A stretch of 64,000 bases of DNA from Puccinia triticina (taxonomy: Eukaryota > Basidiomycota > Pucciniomycetes > Pucciniales > Pucciniaceae): assembly GCF_026914185.1 (NCBI RefSeq), contig NC_070562.1, forward strand, positions 4,836,001-4,900,000, read 5' to 3'. The notes below the pieces were generated by a model. That model was not told the DNA's origin. It saw only the letters and a program-made list of their open reading frames with translations, and did not search any database. The translations under genes were made by a program, and so were the position numbers. Each line of letters begins with the position of its first letter. Position 1 is the stretch's first letter. Of this stretch, positions 10,296-22,614 are shown piece by piece.

Positions 10296-10562
10296 AGCGA
10301 GACAAGGGGTCTGAGGGCGAGTGGAGTGTGAGCAGAATAAATTGTAGATTGCATAAGTAAGATATGGACATGATAGGAAAACATGAGAGGATGAGAAAGG
10401 AGAATGAGAAGGTACTATACCTGAGGGCAAGTGGAGTGTGAGCAGAATGGATGAGGAATCCATTCTGTCACCGGCAGCTCCTCAGGTATAGTACTCTATG
10501 TGTGACACCTGTGCAACAGGCATGTAGCATGCGCGGAAAGGGGCTAGAGGTCTAGCTCAACA
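10291..10562 (-). repeat. 5' LTR of the copia element (complete)
   Basis: 272 bp, TGTTGAGC...TCATCA on the minus strand, directly followed by the primer-binding site. Differs from the other LTR at two positions; one is CG versus TG. It carries the 13 bp that the other copy has lost. Confidence 0.85.
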
Positions 10563-10764
10563 ATTGATCCTGACCAAGCAGGACTTGGCTGTGTGCAAAG
10601 TTCTGCCTCTCATCAATCCTGCCTGATCAAGCCCCCTGGGCACATACCAAAACCCCAGTGTCACTTGGCCAAGTAGTTGGGCATGTGCCCAGACATTCTT
10701 GCAAGACCATATGTATGTATATCCTCAGGAAGAGGCTTTCCATCAGCAGACTTAGGCTAGAATA

Positions 10765-11080
10765 AAATCATAAACCTTCAAGCCAAAAAAAATATGTATG
10801 ACCCTAACACTTCAAGGAGTGTGTTAATTCTCAAACAGTACATAAAAAATCAGCACTCAAAAGCTTTGTGGTTTTATGATTTTATGCTTACAAATTCATG
10901 ATTTCAAATTTGAACACCATTATTTAAGGTGTTCAAAGTTGAAATCATGAAATTTTCATTACATAAAATCATAAAACTTTCAAATGATGATTTCATATGT
11001 ACCATTTTAGAAATGTTGCTCTAATTTGAGTGTTTGGGTGTACATATTTTTAAGTCAACTTTGAACACCCTAATTGAATA
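10765..11080. repeat. AT-rich foldback repeat (about 315 bp imperfect palindrome)
   Basis: Centred near 10923, where TTTGAACACC and GGTGTTCAAA face each other across nine bases. Outward, CATGATTTCAA / TTGAAATCATG, GTTTTATGATTTTATG / CATAAAATCATAAAAC and AATATGTATGACCC / GGGTGTACATATT continue the symmetry with mismatches. No coding capacity and no clear target duplication. It looks like a foldback MITE. Confidence 0.6.
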
Positions 11081-12146
11081 GGAAATCCAGAGATCACTTC
11101 ATGAGGATCACAATTATTCCATACAGCTTAGATGCTGAGACCTGGGAGTGTAGCGGCGAAGCCGCCTTAGCCTCTAGTCTATAGTATAATACATAAATTC
11201 CTTCTAAATGAAATGAAATCTGACAAAATCAGCTCGGAGAGAAACAATTCCCCCAAAACCAACATAGCTGGTGTAATTGAGGCTAGCTCACCCTCCCCTA
11301 ATCAATTTTCACCAGCCATTAAAGGTTACCCCATCCCTCTAGATTAAGCATTTTAGCTGATGGGAAATCCTCCACTTGTCAGGTTGGAGAGCTGGCTATT
11401 TTCTCTTTTTTAGCATAGAAACTGCTCCTTTGAAAATAGAAAATAGCATTTAGCTACTCTTCTAAACCAAATGGAACTCCTTGTAGCCAGCTGACAATAT
11501 TTCTGAACGAAAAAGCGCACATAGAAGCCATGGAAATGTGTATGGTGCATGCTTTGAGAACGAAAAAGGGTTGAGCGAGTTTTTCCGTACCTACCGACGG
11601 ATCGTGCTCACACATACATACAAATTCTCATCACATGTACCATGCCCATTGACCGCCACCAAGTCTAGATTTGGTTGTCCCCTTGGAAATATCGCAATCA
11701 TCTCTTGGGCTGCAAGTTGCGTGACGGCTGGGTGAAGTGAAAAATAAGCCCATATACATATATCCTCCGTTTTGATGCTGCTTTGTGTGCCCCCGCCGAG
11801 TTTCCATATCAACCAGGCGTTTAATGCTATGGACCTATGTGGCGACTCTTGGCAAAGATGTGTCTCCATTGAGGTCGGATCTCGGGCTTACTTATACACT
11901 AGAGGCCAAGTTGTACATGTAAAACTGGTTGTCCCTCGGATTCCAGGCGGCCGTTCCTGCACGCCGTTCCACAGAGGGGGCGCTGTGTGATCGCACGCGA
12001 GGAGTTCAACTCCCAAGCTGTTGTGCAGCTGATGTGAAGGTATGTAACCTGAATCACCTGTGTTGCTTCAACGCATGGTTGTGCACCATGATACAACATA
12101 GAGACTTGAGATGAAACCACCCCACTCGGGGTTTACGGGGAAGTGT
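11081..12146. other. Intergenic sequence, nothing recognised
   Basis: One GC-rich hairpin, AGCGGCGAAGCCGCC near 11152, resembles the hairpins that recur at 60998-61690. Short open frames (11538-12114) have no recognisable features and overlap each other on both strands. Confidence 0.4.
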
Positions 12147-12155
12147 ACACGGGCA

Positions 12156-12280
12156 CTAACTTAACAAAGTCCCTCTATTTGAGGGGGGACACTGTCCCGC
12201 CGGGACCCTCCGAAGGAGGGCGCAATGCGACCAGTGTTTTACCACTCCACCTGTAGGAGAGTGGGACTTAGTTAAGTTAG
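12156..12280. mobile_element. 125-bp MITE with 9-bp target-site duplication
   Basis: Terminal inverted repeats CTAACTTAACAAAGTCCC and (inverted) CTAACTTAACTAAGTCCC agree at 17 of 18 bases. Perfect 9-bp direct repeats ACACGGGCA flank it at 12147-12155 and 12281-12289. A 9-bp duplication is typical of Mutator-like (MULE) transposition, and MULE transposase genes lie elsewhere in this window. The interior is GC-rich and non-coding. Related elements are at 43957-44057 and 62960-63058. Confidence 0.85.
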
Positions 12281-12289
12281 ACACGGGCA

Positions 12290-15200
12290 TGACCTTTTCT
12301 TCGGTGTGTTCGGACAGATTTGTCCGACCGGACACGCTCACTGCACGCTGATAGGATGCAGAAATGGTCCGGCAGACCACCCGATAATCGATTGGATCCG
12401 AGGGTGCTCAAACAGCTGTTCAGAAGCCCCTGCAACCATGCTAATGTACATAACTCCGGAACATGCCCGCTACATAAATACCAATTCTACACTTCACGTG
12501 AGCATAGCAAGACCCTGCTTGTTGCATTGCACTACTGCCATGAGTACACTTTTTCTCTTTCTATGGCTCAGGCCAGCTCGGGCCACTCGGTCTGTATTGT
12601 CTAGAGCAGGTTTAAGTTCGCACGTGGTCCATGAATTTCCTTCCATCTCCTCGTACATCCAAGCGGACGGGGATGATCGGCATCGGAGTCATCTGCGATG
12701 TATTTTCCGGCCTGTATGTACGAGGCTTCGGAGCACAGCAGAAGGGAGTGGCACTGGTCCTGTCGATAAGCCTTATAAAATAGCCCTGGAGTTTCCCAAA
12801 GGGAGTGCACGTGCGAAGAGTCAAAAGAGAACTCGCCCGTGAGCCGAGAGGGCACCCTTGCCCCCCCACTGGCCGGCCGGGCTGGGTGGGGAAGCAATCT
12901 AAGCTGATCACAAGTGGAGTCACGGTAGATCGGCGTCATCAAACAGAAGACCAACAATTAGATTGGCCGATGGCTCGTTAGTGTTGTGAGTCGTGACCCA
13001 AGTACATGCATAAAAAGTACTGTGGGTTGACGCCGAAGTCCTTGAATGTTCAAACATTCTTCAAAAGATGGGCAAGCAGGCGCTACGATAAGATCTTCAT
13101 ACAGAGCTGAGAATTATTATTTTTGGGCATCAGAATACGTCACTTGTTGGCCACAGCGTATGAACTAGGGCTACATGTATGCACATCCATCCCCACCCCT
13201 CAATTGTTTTGTGACCAAGCAACTCGTTGAGAGGGGGGGTACATCAACCATTCGAGCAATTCTTTTGGTAATACTTGTGCCATCAACAATTTCTTTTTAA
13301 TATGTGTATGTTTGAATATAGAAGTCCCAGTCGCGAGCCTCAACTCTCAAGCTTGATTCTACTTAATGCCATCTAAAGTAGCTCTTTGCAAACCAAAGAC
13401 GGCTCAGCGTCAAGGTGTCATCTGTCGATGGCACTTTTGTTTCTCCGGCTTGCCTTGCAATGACATGGCCCGCGGGATCAACCTCATCTTTCACACCACT
13501 TTGTATCAGCATCCAACGCAAAATAAACATTAAAGAAGGACAATCTTCATCAAGTGAGAAATTTTTCATTTTGCTTTTTACATGATGGTCAGAGCAACAC
13601 GCGTTTTTGTGAGCCCTTCTTGCGGGGGGGGGGGGGGGGGGGGGGGGGGGGTTGAATGGCTTTTTCACCATCAACAACTGCCTCAGGTTGGGAGATCTGT
13701 TCGTGTAAGGGAGCCTTGGTGGTTTATTTATTGGGGTGCAAAAGGCTCCTTTCAAGGATCCACCTCAGCCGCCTCCTGAATCGCATAAAAGGGCAGCAAG
13801 ACGCTTTTCTAACTGCTGAGTTTCGCAGCCATCTGTGTGGGGATGCAATAACTCGAGGCTATGATTATGGCAGATGCTGTGGGACAGTGTCATACCTGTA
13901 GTCTTCGGCGGCCCTGCAAGAGGACATGCGGGGATATGTTGTAGCAAGTGGTGGTGTGGCTCAGGTTCGGTGGTGTCCAGACTCCACTCCATCATGAATG
14001 AGTCTGGGTCCTTGCAGTCTTGTAGAGCCGTCAAGTCAGAGTGAAAGTCCGAAACGCTATTAAAAGACTGCGGATCGGTGCCGGCGAAGATCTCGAATAT
14101 ATTTATCTGTTAAATCTATGCGATTCAAGCCATCGGTCCACATAGCCCTGTCATCTTGGCAGTTTGAACCGTCGGCTCCCGTTTATCTACAACTTTGAAA
14201 CACTCGTCAAATACCCTTCCTGCGTTTCACGAACAAGCTTCTTGGTTCAGGATTGTAAAAAATGTGCGAACACAAACTGTCAACATTTCGTTGCGTGTGG
14301 TGTCGGCGGAGGTGATCACAGGACCGCGCCTTCCCTCGTTTTGGCTCTGTTCTGTCTCTAGAGTCGGCACTCGGCAAGGAGCTTATCATCTTGCCCTTGA
14401 GAGTCTATCCCCGTTCAACACATCCGCATTCGCGGGTCAGAAAGAAAAGGCATGGATGGCAAGGTGTCGAGTGTCAAAGTTGCGCAGTGATATGAGCAAG
14501 CAAGCCTGCTGCTCCTTAGTTTCATAATGGCGGTAGTTCGAGCATCTTTTCTCGGATGTTCACGCCGAATCACGGCGAGGTTCAGAAGGAAACCCTGCCG
14601 GTTAAATTAAGGACCACCACTCCTTCGGCTTCCCCGCTCTTCCGTCGTGCAGTCCCATGTGATATGAGATCTCAAGCGGCAGCCGGCTTCTTACCGTGCC
14701 ACGTTATTTCTGTCTGGAGAATCTGCCAGAAAAAAACAGAGCCGAGACAGAAGATAGCCAGAAAAGCGGCGACCATCGGAGTGAAATGGACGATCAACGG
14801 ATGGCTCGATGATTATGATGATCCGACGGGCGGCCGTCGGTCCGAGGATCACCATTCGATCATGGGCCCGCTTCATCTTGACGTTACAATGCTATCAGCA
14901 ACATCCGAAATGAAGCGCTCGGCACGCCGTTGGAGATGTCAAATACTGGTGATCTACAGCGATAAACTTACGATTGACGTCCATCTCTTCTTTACAAACG
15001 CATCGGCAAGAGGGTATCGATGTTTATGTCCCCGTGTCTAATAAGTGGCGGGGCAGTGGGCACTCAATTCACTGGTCATTTCGGGAATCCCGGGCCCAAT
15101 TAACATGCAGCCGCCCCACCGGTGGAGTCCTCCCCCTGGCCTTGAAGCCTGGCAAACACCCATGTCTCAATTCATTGAGGAAGGGCACTGATGATGATGA

Positions 15201-16380
15201 TGAAGGTATGATTTCTTGTTTTCCAATCTTTGACCTCTGTTTGTCCATAACTTCATCTCATCGGCCATCGCCGGGGAAGTCCTGATGGGAAACGTGGATT
15301 GATTTTTTTAGCAGCTCATCAGGATGCTCGATCAAGAGAGACGGAGCGGGCTAGTCTCCTGAAGTGTGTCTATACCATTAACCTGCTCAGCCTATCCGTA
15401 AAAAATATCCTTGTGGGTACATACTCTTCGGCAAAGGTTTCTTGCAACACTTGAGAGAGAAGGCCGAGCCCCTTGGTGTTGTTGATCTGCATCAGCAGCA
15501 GCTGCACCGGCACATAGCAGATAGCTGCCTTCCATATGCATCTTCCCTCTCTCCTATCTGTTATGACAGCTTATGACCCTTTTGTAGATGTTGAGCATCT
15601 CTCCTCCTGCTTCCTCCGGCCTTACATACTCTATAATTAGGATCAGGCCGATTTCGATTGTTGTTTCTCTCCTGATCATTGTCCTCGTCGATTGCCCGTA
15701 CAGTAGGGAACTTGCCAAAAAGAAATGTCGAACTTCTGTTGTGGCGATTTTTCAACCGGTCTGAAGTTCTGGTGTGCATTTGACTGGTTTCATGTCCTCC
15801 TTTCCTTTTATGTATAAAAACATGTAAAAATGTCGGATGATTTCGGCATCCCAAGGAATTCTTCGGGTGCCCAAGCTAATAATTAGCAAGCATTAAAGAG
15901 TGCGCTCGTTAGCCTTATCTTGGACGGTGGGAATGGATAGGCAAGTCTTGTGCAGGCCAGCCGCATGTCGCGCGTGCAGACAAAAACTTGGATCAACCTA
16001 ACGCAATGGATGGATGGATGGCTGGACTTGAAACCGATGCTTCGAGGTGTACAATCTTGTAGATAAATATGCAACAGTGCACAGTACTTATGATTGAGTT
16101 TGGGTTGACAAAGTTTCCCACTGTTCCCAACTTTTGATTGGAACTCCTCCGGTCCATCCACTCGGGAACCGATCCGCCGGCCTGATGATAATTGGATGGG
16201 TCAGAATCATTCGGCGTTAATCACCCGGCAACGGCGGCCGCCCCATGCGATGCCGAAGGAGAGGAACAGCATTCCTACACATTAGATGCATATCGTCGTA
16301 ACGCAACACAAGCTTCTCAAGCTACATACTATTAGACTCGTGTACAAAGTCACTTTTTTTTGTTCAATCACCTGACAATC
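12290..16380. other. Gene-poor intergenic stretch with a 28-G homopolymer
   Basis: Open frames of 60-180 codons exist but none has conserved motifs, splice structure or coding-like composition that I can support. A run of 28 G lies at 13624-13651; the proline-rich minus-strand frame across it is an artefact. A short GATG repeat is at 16008-16022. No tRNA or snRNA was recognised. Confidence 0.4.
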
Positions 16381-19300
16381 ACATGAAAGGCCCTTTTTTC
16401 TGTTACACAAACATGTCGCTCTTTTTTCGGGGGGCTTGGATAAGAAATGCACACCCAGTCCCCACCCATCACCAGTTCATTCCGGGCTCTGATCCTGCTT
16501 TTCTCCAAGCTTTGGTGGCTGGAATGTCATGGGAGGTGATTGGTGAGTTTGATCACTCTGTAGGACTTTTGCTCGTTCACATAAATTTACATACATATCC
16601 ACGGCCATCGGCCGCCCCTCCCCCTGATCGGCGAGCAGAACCACCAGCGCAAGAAAAACTTTTACTTAAATATGTGTGTAGCATAACCGGCCAGCCTGCT
16701 CCGAATAAATATCCCAACTCGGCCATACACTATCATCTCTGGACACTGCGCCTGAGCTTATCCGTACAATACTCCTCCTCGGAGCTGATTCTTCCTTCCA
16801 AGCGCGGGGGCCGTAGATATCCGATAGAAGCCTGTCAGAACAGTCAGTCCTCTCTCTCCGTCTCTTTAATCTTTCTTTTGTCTGTCTGTCAAGCGTCTAG
16901 CCACAACAAGCTGCCACCTCAAACTAAATATTAGACTCAGCTCGATTGACCAGCCAAAATACATACTCTTTTGGGTCTCCAGCAGCAAGCTCCGACACAA
17001 CCCTGTACGAGTCGACAACAACAGCCTGGTTTTGTCCTCGACTCCAGACTCTGCCCTGCCTCCACACTGCTCCTCGCCTCCCTAACCCAGCCCCTCCCGC
17101 ACTGTGATTACATATTTATCATCATCAGCATCAATCATCATAGTCGGGATTATTGCAGTACATACTTCTTATCTATATCACCATCATCAACCATTTCTTC
17201 CGCTGCCTCTCTCCCTCTCTTCAAACTCGCCACCCCTTCAACTCCTTCTGCATCCACACCCCTCAGCTCGACGGCGATCAGTGCTTGTGAGTTGTCAGAT
17301 TTCAGCTCAATCATCATCTTTCCTCAACCCCGTGTCCCCGGCGATGGCCTCCGTTACTCTCTCTCCCTCTGCAACCTCTCTCTCTCCCTCTTTCTCTGCC
17401 TGGAGTTACACCCAGACAATTTGCCCTGTACTTCCGTTGGCCAGGTTGTCGGTTCTATCCATCTTGAGTCTCCTGATCTATCGACGCTTAACCGGTCGAT
17501 CCGAGACGAGAGTTAATCTTGTCAAGCCTGAACCTGGTCCATAGTCTACGTACCGTACAGCTACGCAGGCTCAGTTGAGCCGATGATGCTCGACGGTATT
17601 TGCCAACTCCTTATACAACTTTGCTCTACTTCTCTAACCCGCCCAAAAAAAGACAGCAAAGTCATTCCCAAAAATAACCCTCTTTTTTCAAAAAAAAAAA
17701 AAAAGTTTATCGATCAACTCTCTCTTCTCCTGAGTCTTCGACTCTCCCTACGTGAGCAAGCCTACGTGGGCACCACTTTATATCACATCCACCTGAGACG
17801 GCCGCTTGAGGACTCAGGTTTGCGTAGCAGTGTAGCACGTATTCAATTATTCATATCAGAGATCCATAATACGTTACTTGAGTAGAGTCTACCACATCTG
17901 CCTGCTCGTCGATTGACCACGACTCCATCACGACTGGGACTGCTTTGATGCTACCGCAGTTGTCCTCAGTGAGTCTTGCTTTAGGATCCACTCAGATTAT
18001 GTAGTTCGGACCACCATAACCACCTCCAACCTTACAAGCACTACCTGCAGGGTTGAGTGAACCCCTGCCACAATTCTTTCAACAGATCTCTTGCAGCCTG
18101 CTCTTGGTCCTCAACCTTCCGGCTCAACCAGATCCACACATCCACAAGATTTCTTTGTGCAACCAACCCTAAAAATCTTATACCCTCCACACCCAACTCC
18201 CGCGCGGTCATCCTGCCCAAAATCATCATCTCCAATTCCACAGTCACCGTACATAAGAAACAGCTAGAGATTATAATTTAAATAGGCCGTCGCTGCCGAG
18301 TCATCTTTCCCCCTTTGGACATCCTCCAAGCAGCTCTTGGGCCAAACTTGGATTGTTCTCTGTCAACTCTTCGCTCATCTGCGCTAGTCCTGCTCGCTCA
18401 ATTTCCATTACATAGCATCCAAAAAAAAAAATTGAAGAAAAAAAACACCCTACAAGTCTACTTATCTGCATACACTGCCATAGAACATTGTTAAAGGGTG
18501 GTGCTACCGCTCGTTCCTTTTCTTCTCACCAACAGCGTTGCTGCACACTATCTTTTGTAATACATACGATCTCTCTACAAACTCCGTCCCCGAGCTACAT
18601 AGTTTCCTTCTATCCTCCTTGGCCTGCACTTGGCCAGTCCACCACCCTCCAGAGTCACCCGAGCTTCACTACCAGCCATCCGCTCTCTCTCTCTCCCCTC
18701 CACCACCTCAGCTGATTTCATCTGGTCCGGGTCTAACAGCATTTCCTTTTTTTCTGTACCAATCCGGGCTCAGCAGACTCCAGCCAGCCCCACATCATCA
18801 CCGCTTCTGCTGTTATTAAAGTCCTCAACTACGCCGCGGCCGAACTGGTGATTGCTAGTCCAGCCCGCTCATCCTCAAGCGTCCTCGTCCAATTCAGATA
18901 TCCGACTGTGTGTACACACCCAACCCACCCACCCAGAACAGCACGCCCTCTCTGGTCCCAGTCCGCCGCAAACAACCACTCAACCCAGCTATCTTCGGTA
19001 AACCCGGCTGGAATCAGTCTGTACACACTAGGACCAGCGTGAGTTGATTTGAATCCGATGTCCTCAAAAGGCGCTCCATTCGTCCAACTAGACCCTCTGG
19101 CTCATCATCCCCCATCCGACATACATACACAATAATAACAAAAATAATATTTATATTCATTTAATTTCCTTCCCCCACCTTCTTCCCCTCCTCACCACCC
19201 TCCTCACCCTACGCTCGGATCTTGGCACCCCGTCCTATCTTGCCCTCTTGTTCTCTTTATCCTTTAGAGGCTGGCTTGACTGAGCCTTACAGCTATTTAA

Positions 19301-19587
19301 ATATAAATACATACTTGTAATTCTCCGCAGACCCACATCCAAATACATAAATAAATATCTCCTCTGCCCTCAGCCTCCACCGTATCTCTCTCTCCCTTCT
19401 CGTTGATCGAAATACTCCCTGCTTTCCACCATCTCCCGCCCCCCTCACCTTCAGCCCCTACTTACATATTTCCCTCTGTGGTTATACTTCAAGTTTATCC
19501 TCGTAAATAGTTCTCTGACACCAAACTCTCCTCCACACCACCAAACAGCTCAGACCACCCCCTCTCCCAACAACCAAAATCCACAAA
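16381..19587 (+). promoter_or_regulatory. Pyrimidine-rich upstream region of the cyclin gene
   Basis: From about 16840 the plus strand is strongly C/T-rich with many CTCTCT, CCACC and TCATC runs and poor in purine coding signal, continuing to the start codon at 19588. Such long pyrimidine-rich stretches precede highly expressed or regulated genes in basidiomycetes. GTGAGT near 17288 could be a leader-intron donor. Low-complexity open frames (16383-16934, 16971-17544) look like by-products of composition. The last 60 bases before the ATG (CACCAAACAGCTC..., ending CCACAAAATG) suit a translation start. Confidence 0.45.
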
Positions 19588-20554
19588 ATGTCTTCAACCA
19601 CCACCTCCAGCCGTGACCCTTACTACGGCTACGGTCCTATCTCGATGCTTTCCACCTCGATTGTGACCACCCTCTTCCCGCCCATGGTCACTAACCAGGA
19701 CGAGCCTTACCCCGTCACTGAGACTGGCAAACGCATGCCCAAATTGGTCGACTTCATCGTTAGTCTTTTTTTCCTCTGCTGCTTCACAATCTGTAATCAC
19801 GTTCTCTGACAACATGAAACAACATACTTCAATTTCCGCACAGGCCTATGCCTTGTATCGCACCCGTTTAAACGATGCCATCGTGCATTCGTCTTTACTG
19901 CTGTTAACCAGACTTAAGCAGCGTTACCCTTCCGCCCGAGGAACTCCCTCCAGCCCCCACCGTCTGTTCCTGTCAGCTCTGATGCTGGCATCAAAGGTAT
20001 GCATTTATTTAATCATCTCGATAAAAGCCATGGTTTGGTGACTAATCGAGCTACCCCACTCCCCTTAGATGTCAATGGACGACACCTACTCTAACAAATC
20101 GTGGGTTATTGTCGGTCAAAACATGTTCAGTATCACCGAAGTCAACCGGATGGAGCGCGAACTGTTTGGTTTCCTGAATTCCAACTGCTACGTAACCAAG
20201 GAAGAGCTGAAGGAATGGTGCCACGAATGGTGTGGCCCTGTTGAAGAGGACGATACCGATGACTTCTATGAGATGCAGGAGCCCGTCCTTAACAGCGGTC
20301 CATCGATGGCTGCCTCAGAGCCCACTGGCTGCGACTCGAGCGATTCCAACAGCCCCATCTCCTGCTCGACTGCCACCACATCGTCTCCTTCGCCACGAAC
20401 GCCCGAGGAAGGCAGTGAGGGCGAAGTCGAATCGCGCAACCGATGGAAGTCGATCGAGCAGCATCCCGTCAGCCTGATCCCCGCCTCCGCCAACACCAAA
20501 CCTTCGGCACATGCTACCAGCACCATTCAACATATCCTCAATTCCCCGTACTGA
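19588..20554 (+). CDS. PCL-type cyclin (Pho85/Cdk5-class cyclin), three exons
   Basis: Exons 19588-19758, 19844-19996 and 20069-20554 join in frame to 269 residues. Introns of 85 nt (GTTAGT...CACAG) and 72 nt (GTATGC...CTTAG, with CTAAT as a likely branch point) follow GT-AG rules. The core (PKLVDFIAYALYRTR, HRLFLSALMLASK, MSMDDTYSNKSWVIVG, SITEVNRMERELFGFLN) is the cyclin box of the yeast PCL1/PCL2 and Pho80 group, in which the cyclin binds Pho85 kinase to control G1 entry, morphogenesis or nutrient response. The C-terminal 110 residues are Ser/Pro/Thr-rich with several SP or TP sites, probably disordered and phosphorylated. The N-terminus has no targeting signal. The class is confident; the exact orthologue (PCL1 versus PCL2 type) is not. 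Confidence 0.9.
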
Positions 20555-22614
20555 CTCAAAAAGCGACCTCACCAAGCATACTCTTCCCATCACATGCTGT
20601 AGCCTAATCCTCATCATCTTGTTTACTCTTGCTTCGCTTCCCCTCATCCCTTGGACCTTTCTTCATTGTTATATTTGATCTATATAAGAAATCCTCAACC
20701 TTTCTTGCTCCCCTTCCTCTTTCATGATGTTGTTTGTTTTGGTTATCCTATGAATTTGTTTGTGTGTGTTTAAGCTTGTATCACAATCTCTCCCGATGAA
20801 ATACCACCCTCCTCTCAATTCCTGTTTTTTCGCCTGTTTTTATTGTTATCTTTCTTCTATCTAAACCTTGTTATGATACATAATCATCTTAAATCTACAT
20901 CCTCCCCGTTTTTCCAATACCAGACCTCCCCTAACTGATCTAATTCTCTTTTTCTCCATTTTCTTATCCTACTTCAAAAACACCATTTATAAACACAAGC
21001 AAAAAAAATTGAACTGAACATTTGAACATTTGAATAAATCTTTATTGCGAAATGAATAACAACAAAAAGACAGTATGTTTAACCTTTGGCAAAATGCTCA
21101 CATCGTACAATATCTCCAACATAAGCTGGACTCGATACAAAAGTGAGGCAGAACTTTCGCATAGGAGTGTCAGTTTCAAACCAACCTGCACAAAGCTGAC
21201 AGTTTTAGAAATCAACTGTTGGTCAATTATTGACATGTCTTTAATTGTCTCATTACTCTTGATCTATGGAGAGTTGACTACTCTCTGTGAAAAGCATTTC
21301 AATTCTTCCGTCGATTACACATATCTACATATCTAGAGAGTCCTGCTGTCACCGCAGGAAGAGCTCGGTCAAGCAGGCGTCTCGCCAAACGTATGTTTTT
21401 TTGTCGTTTAGACGGCTAATTTCGTTTCTAACTTGGTGCGTGTACATAAATACTTTGACAAATTTGGAATATATTGATTGAGGAAAGATAAGCGAAGGAA
21501 AATGATCCCAGTTTCGAGCTATGTATACGCCATGAGACAGAAATAGAAACAAGGTTTTAGCCTTGATAATGATCTGATCTCTGCAGAACAAGCTTGAGTA
21601 TGAGCGGAGGGAAAGGTGTTGAAAATTGCTTCGAGTCGAGCTGCGTTTTCGACTCATGTGGCGCAAGTTCTTGATCCTACTAATTAAGGCCTCTTCGACG
21701 GGGGCGAAGCTCGGTGTGCTTGCGGCGTGTCGTCGGCCGGCCCTCCTTCATGACATTAGTTGTCCACCGTATCGTTTGAGAAGAAGAACTTCAAAGGAGC
21801 TCTGCGGCAATGAAGAATATCTCGACACCATTTAGGGCGGTTTTCCTTCTCCAGCGGCAGGGCCTCGTCCTCGTCGATGGGACAGCACAGTCACGCCAGC
21901 CGTTTTCCACGAAGCTTCATGGTCATTTTCTGCTCATACGCGTGAGGCTCCTTTCCGACCAGTCTTATTTTCCTCGTTTAAATTTCCTTCTTGCCGCTTT
22001 CCCGGCTTGCCTGGTGTCATTACTCCACCACTTACATACGTTTAGTCGAGGGTGTGCTCTTCGTTTTTCTGTATGATTTGCTGATTTCTTTTTGTCCCTC
22101 TCATGCCTTGTGGCTCCACCTTGGGTAGGCATCTCCAACAAGTTTCAGATAGCCACGATCGTGAAAAGCTTCAACGGCCCTGCGGGGAAATAATGAACTT
22201 GCCAAATTTATCCTCCGCCGGCGCAGTGCGACAAGTGAGGACAAGTGTGGCCCCACTCGGCGAGACAATTTGTAAAATGCTTCAGACATTTGGAGTGTCC
22301 GCTCCTTTTTTACTTTTCTTCTTCATCGACATTACCGTCTCGAGCAAACACACTGTTACTTAGCACACTCACCCACTCACAACTCGCCACTTCAGTTTTC
22401 ATCGTTGCGCCTCTCGAATTCACGGTTGTTGTGTTTTACGCAGCTGCTGTTAGTTTTTACGCACCTGAAATTCCCTTCGGTTTTGACTCTTATCACAATC
22501 CTCCTTTTCATTTCGAAATCTGACCCAAAAAATCCGAGCACACATCCTGAAGAACGCAATTGAAATTTTCAATTGGGTTTGTCTAAAGCTGACTGAAACT
22601 TTAGTGAATGCATC
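20555..22614. other. Cyclin 3' region and intergenic spacer
   Basis: 20555-21000 is T-rich and holds the presumed 3' UTR of the cyclin gene. Beyond that, small open frames on both strands have no recognised features. Just before the next gene, AATTGAAATTTTCAATT near 22558 forms a small palindrome. Confidence 0.4.

Larger units (their letters stand above)
5551..10562 (-). mobile_element. Ty1/copia LTR retrotransposon, coding region broken
   Basis: Direct repeats at 5551-5809 and 10291-10562 flank a minus-strand Gag-PR-IN-RT-RNase H region. Integrase lies before RT, which defines the copia order. A primer-binding site matching the anticodon arm of initiator tRNA-Met follows the upstream LTR and a polypurine tract precedes the downstream LTR. 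The two LTRs differ at two of 259 shared bases (near 5587 and 5778), so insertion or LTR homogenisation is recent, yet the polyprotein carries about ten stops and a frameshift. No target-site duplication is visible because the outer 13 bp of the left LTR are missing. Confidence 0.9.

Noticed and set aside
5551..10562. Target-site duplication for the copia element
   Set aside because: The left edge has lost 13 bp of LTR, so flanks cannot be compared.
13363..13755. Proline-run protein on the minus strand
   Set aside because: The proline run is the translation of the 28-G homopolymer; the rest has no features.
16383..17544. Two long plus-strand frames rich in Ser, Pro, Leu and Ile
   Set aside because: The sequence is pyrimidine-rich low complexity upstream of the cyclin gene; no motif or splice pattern supports a protein.
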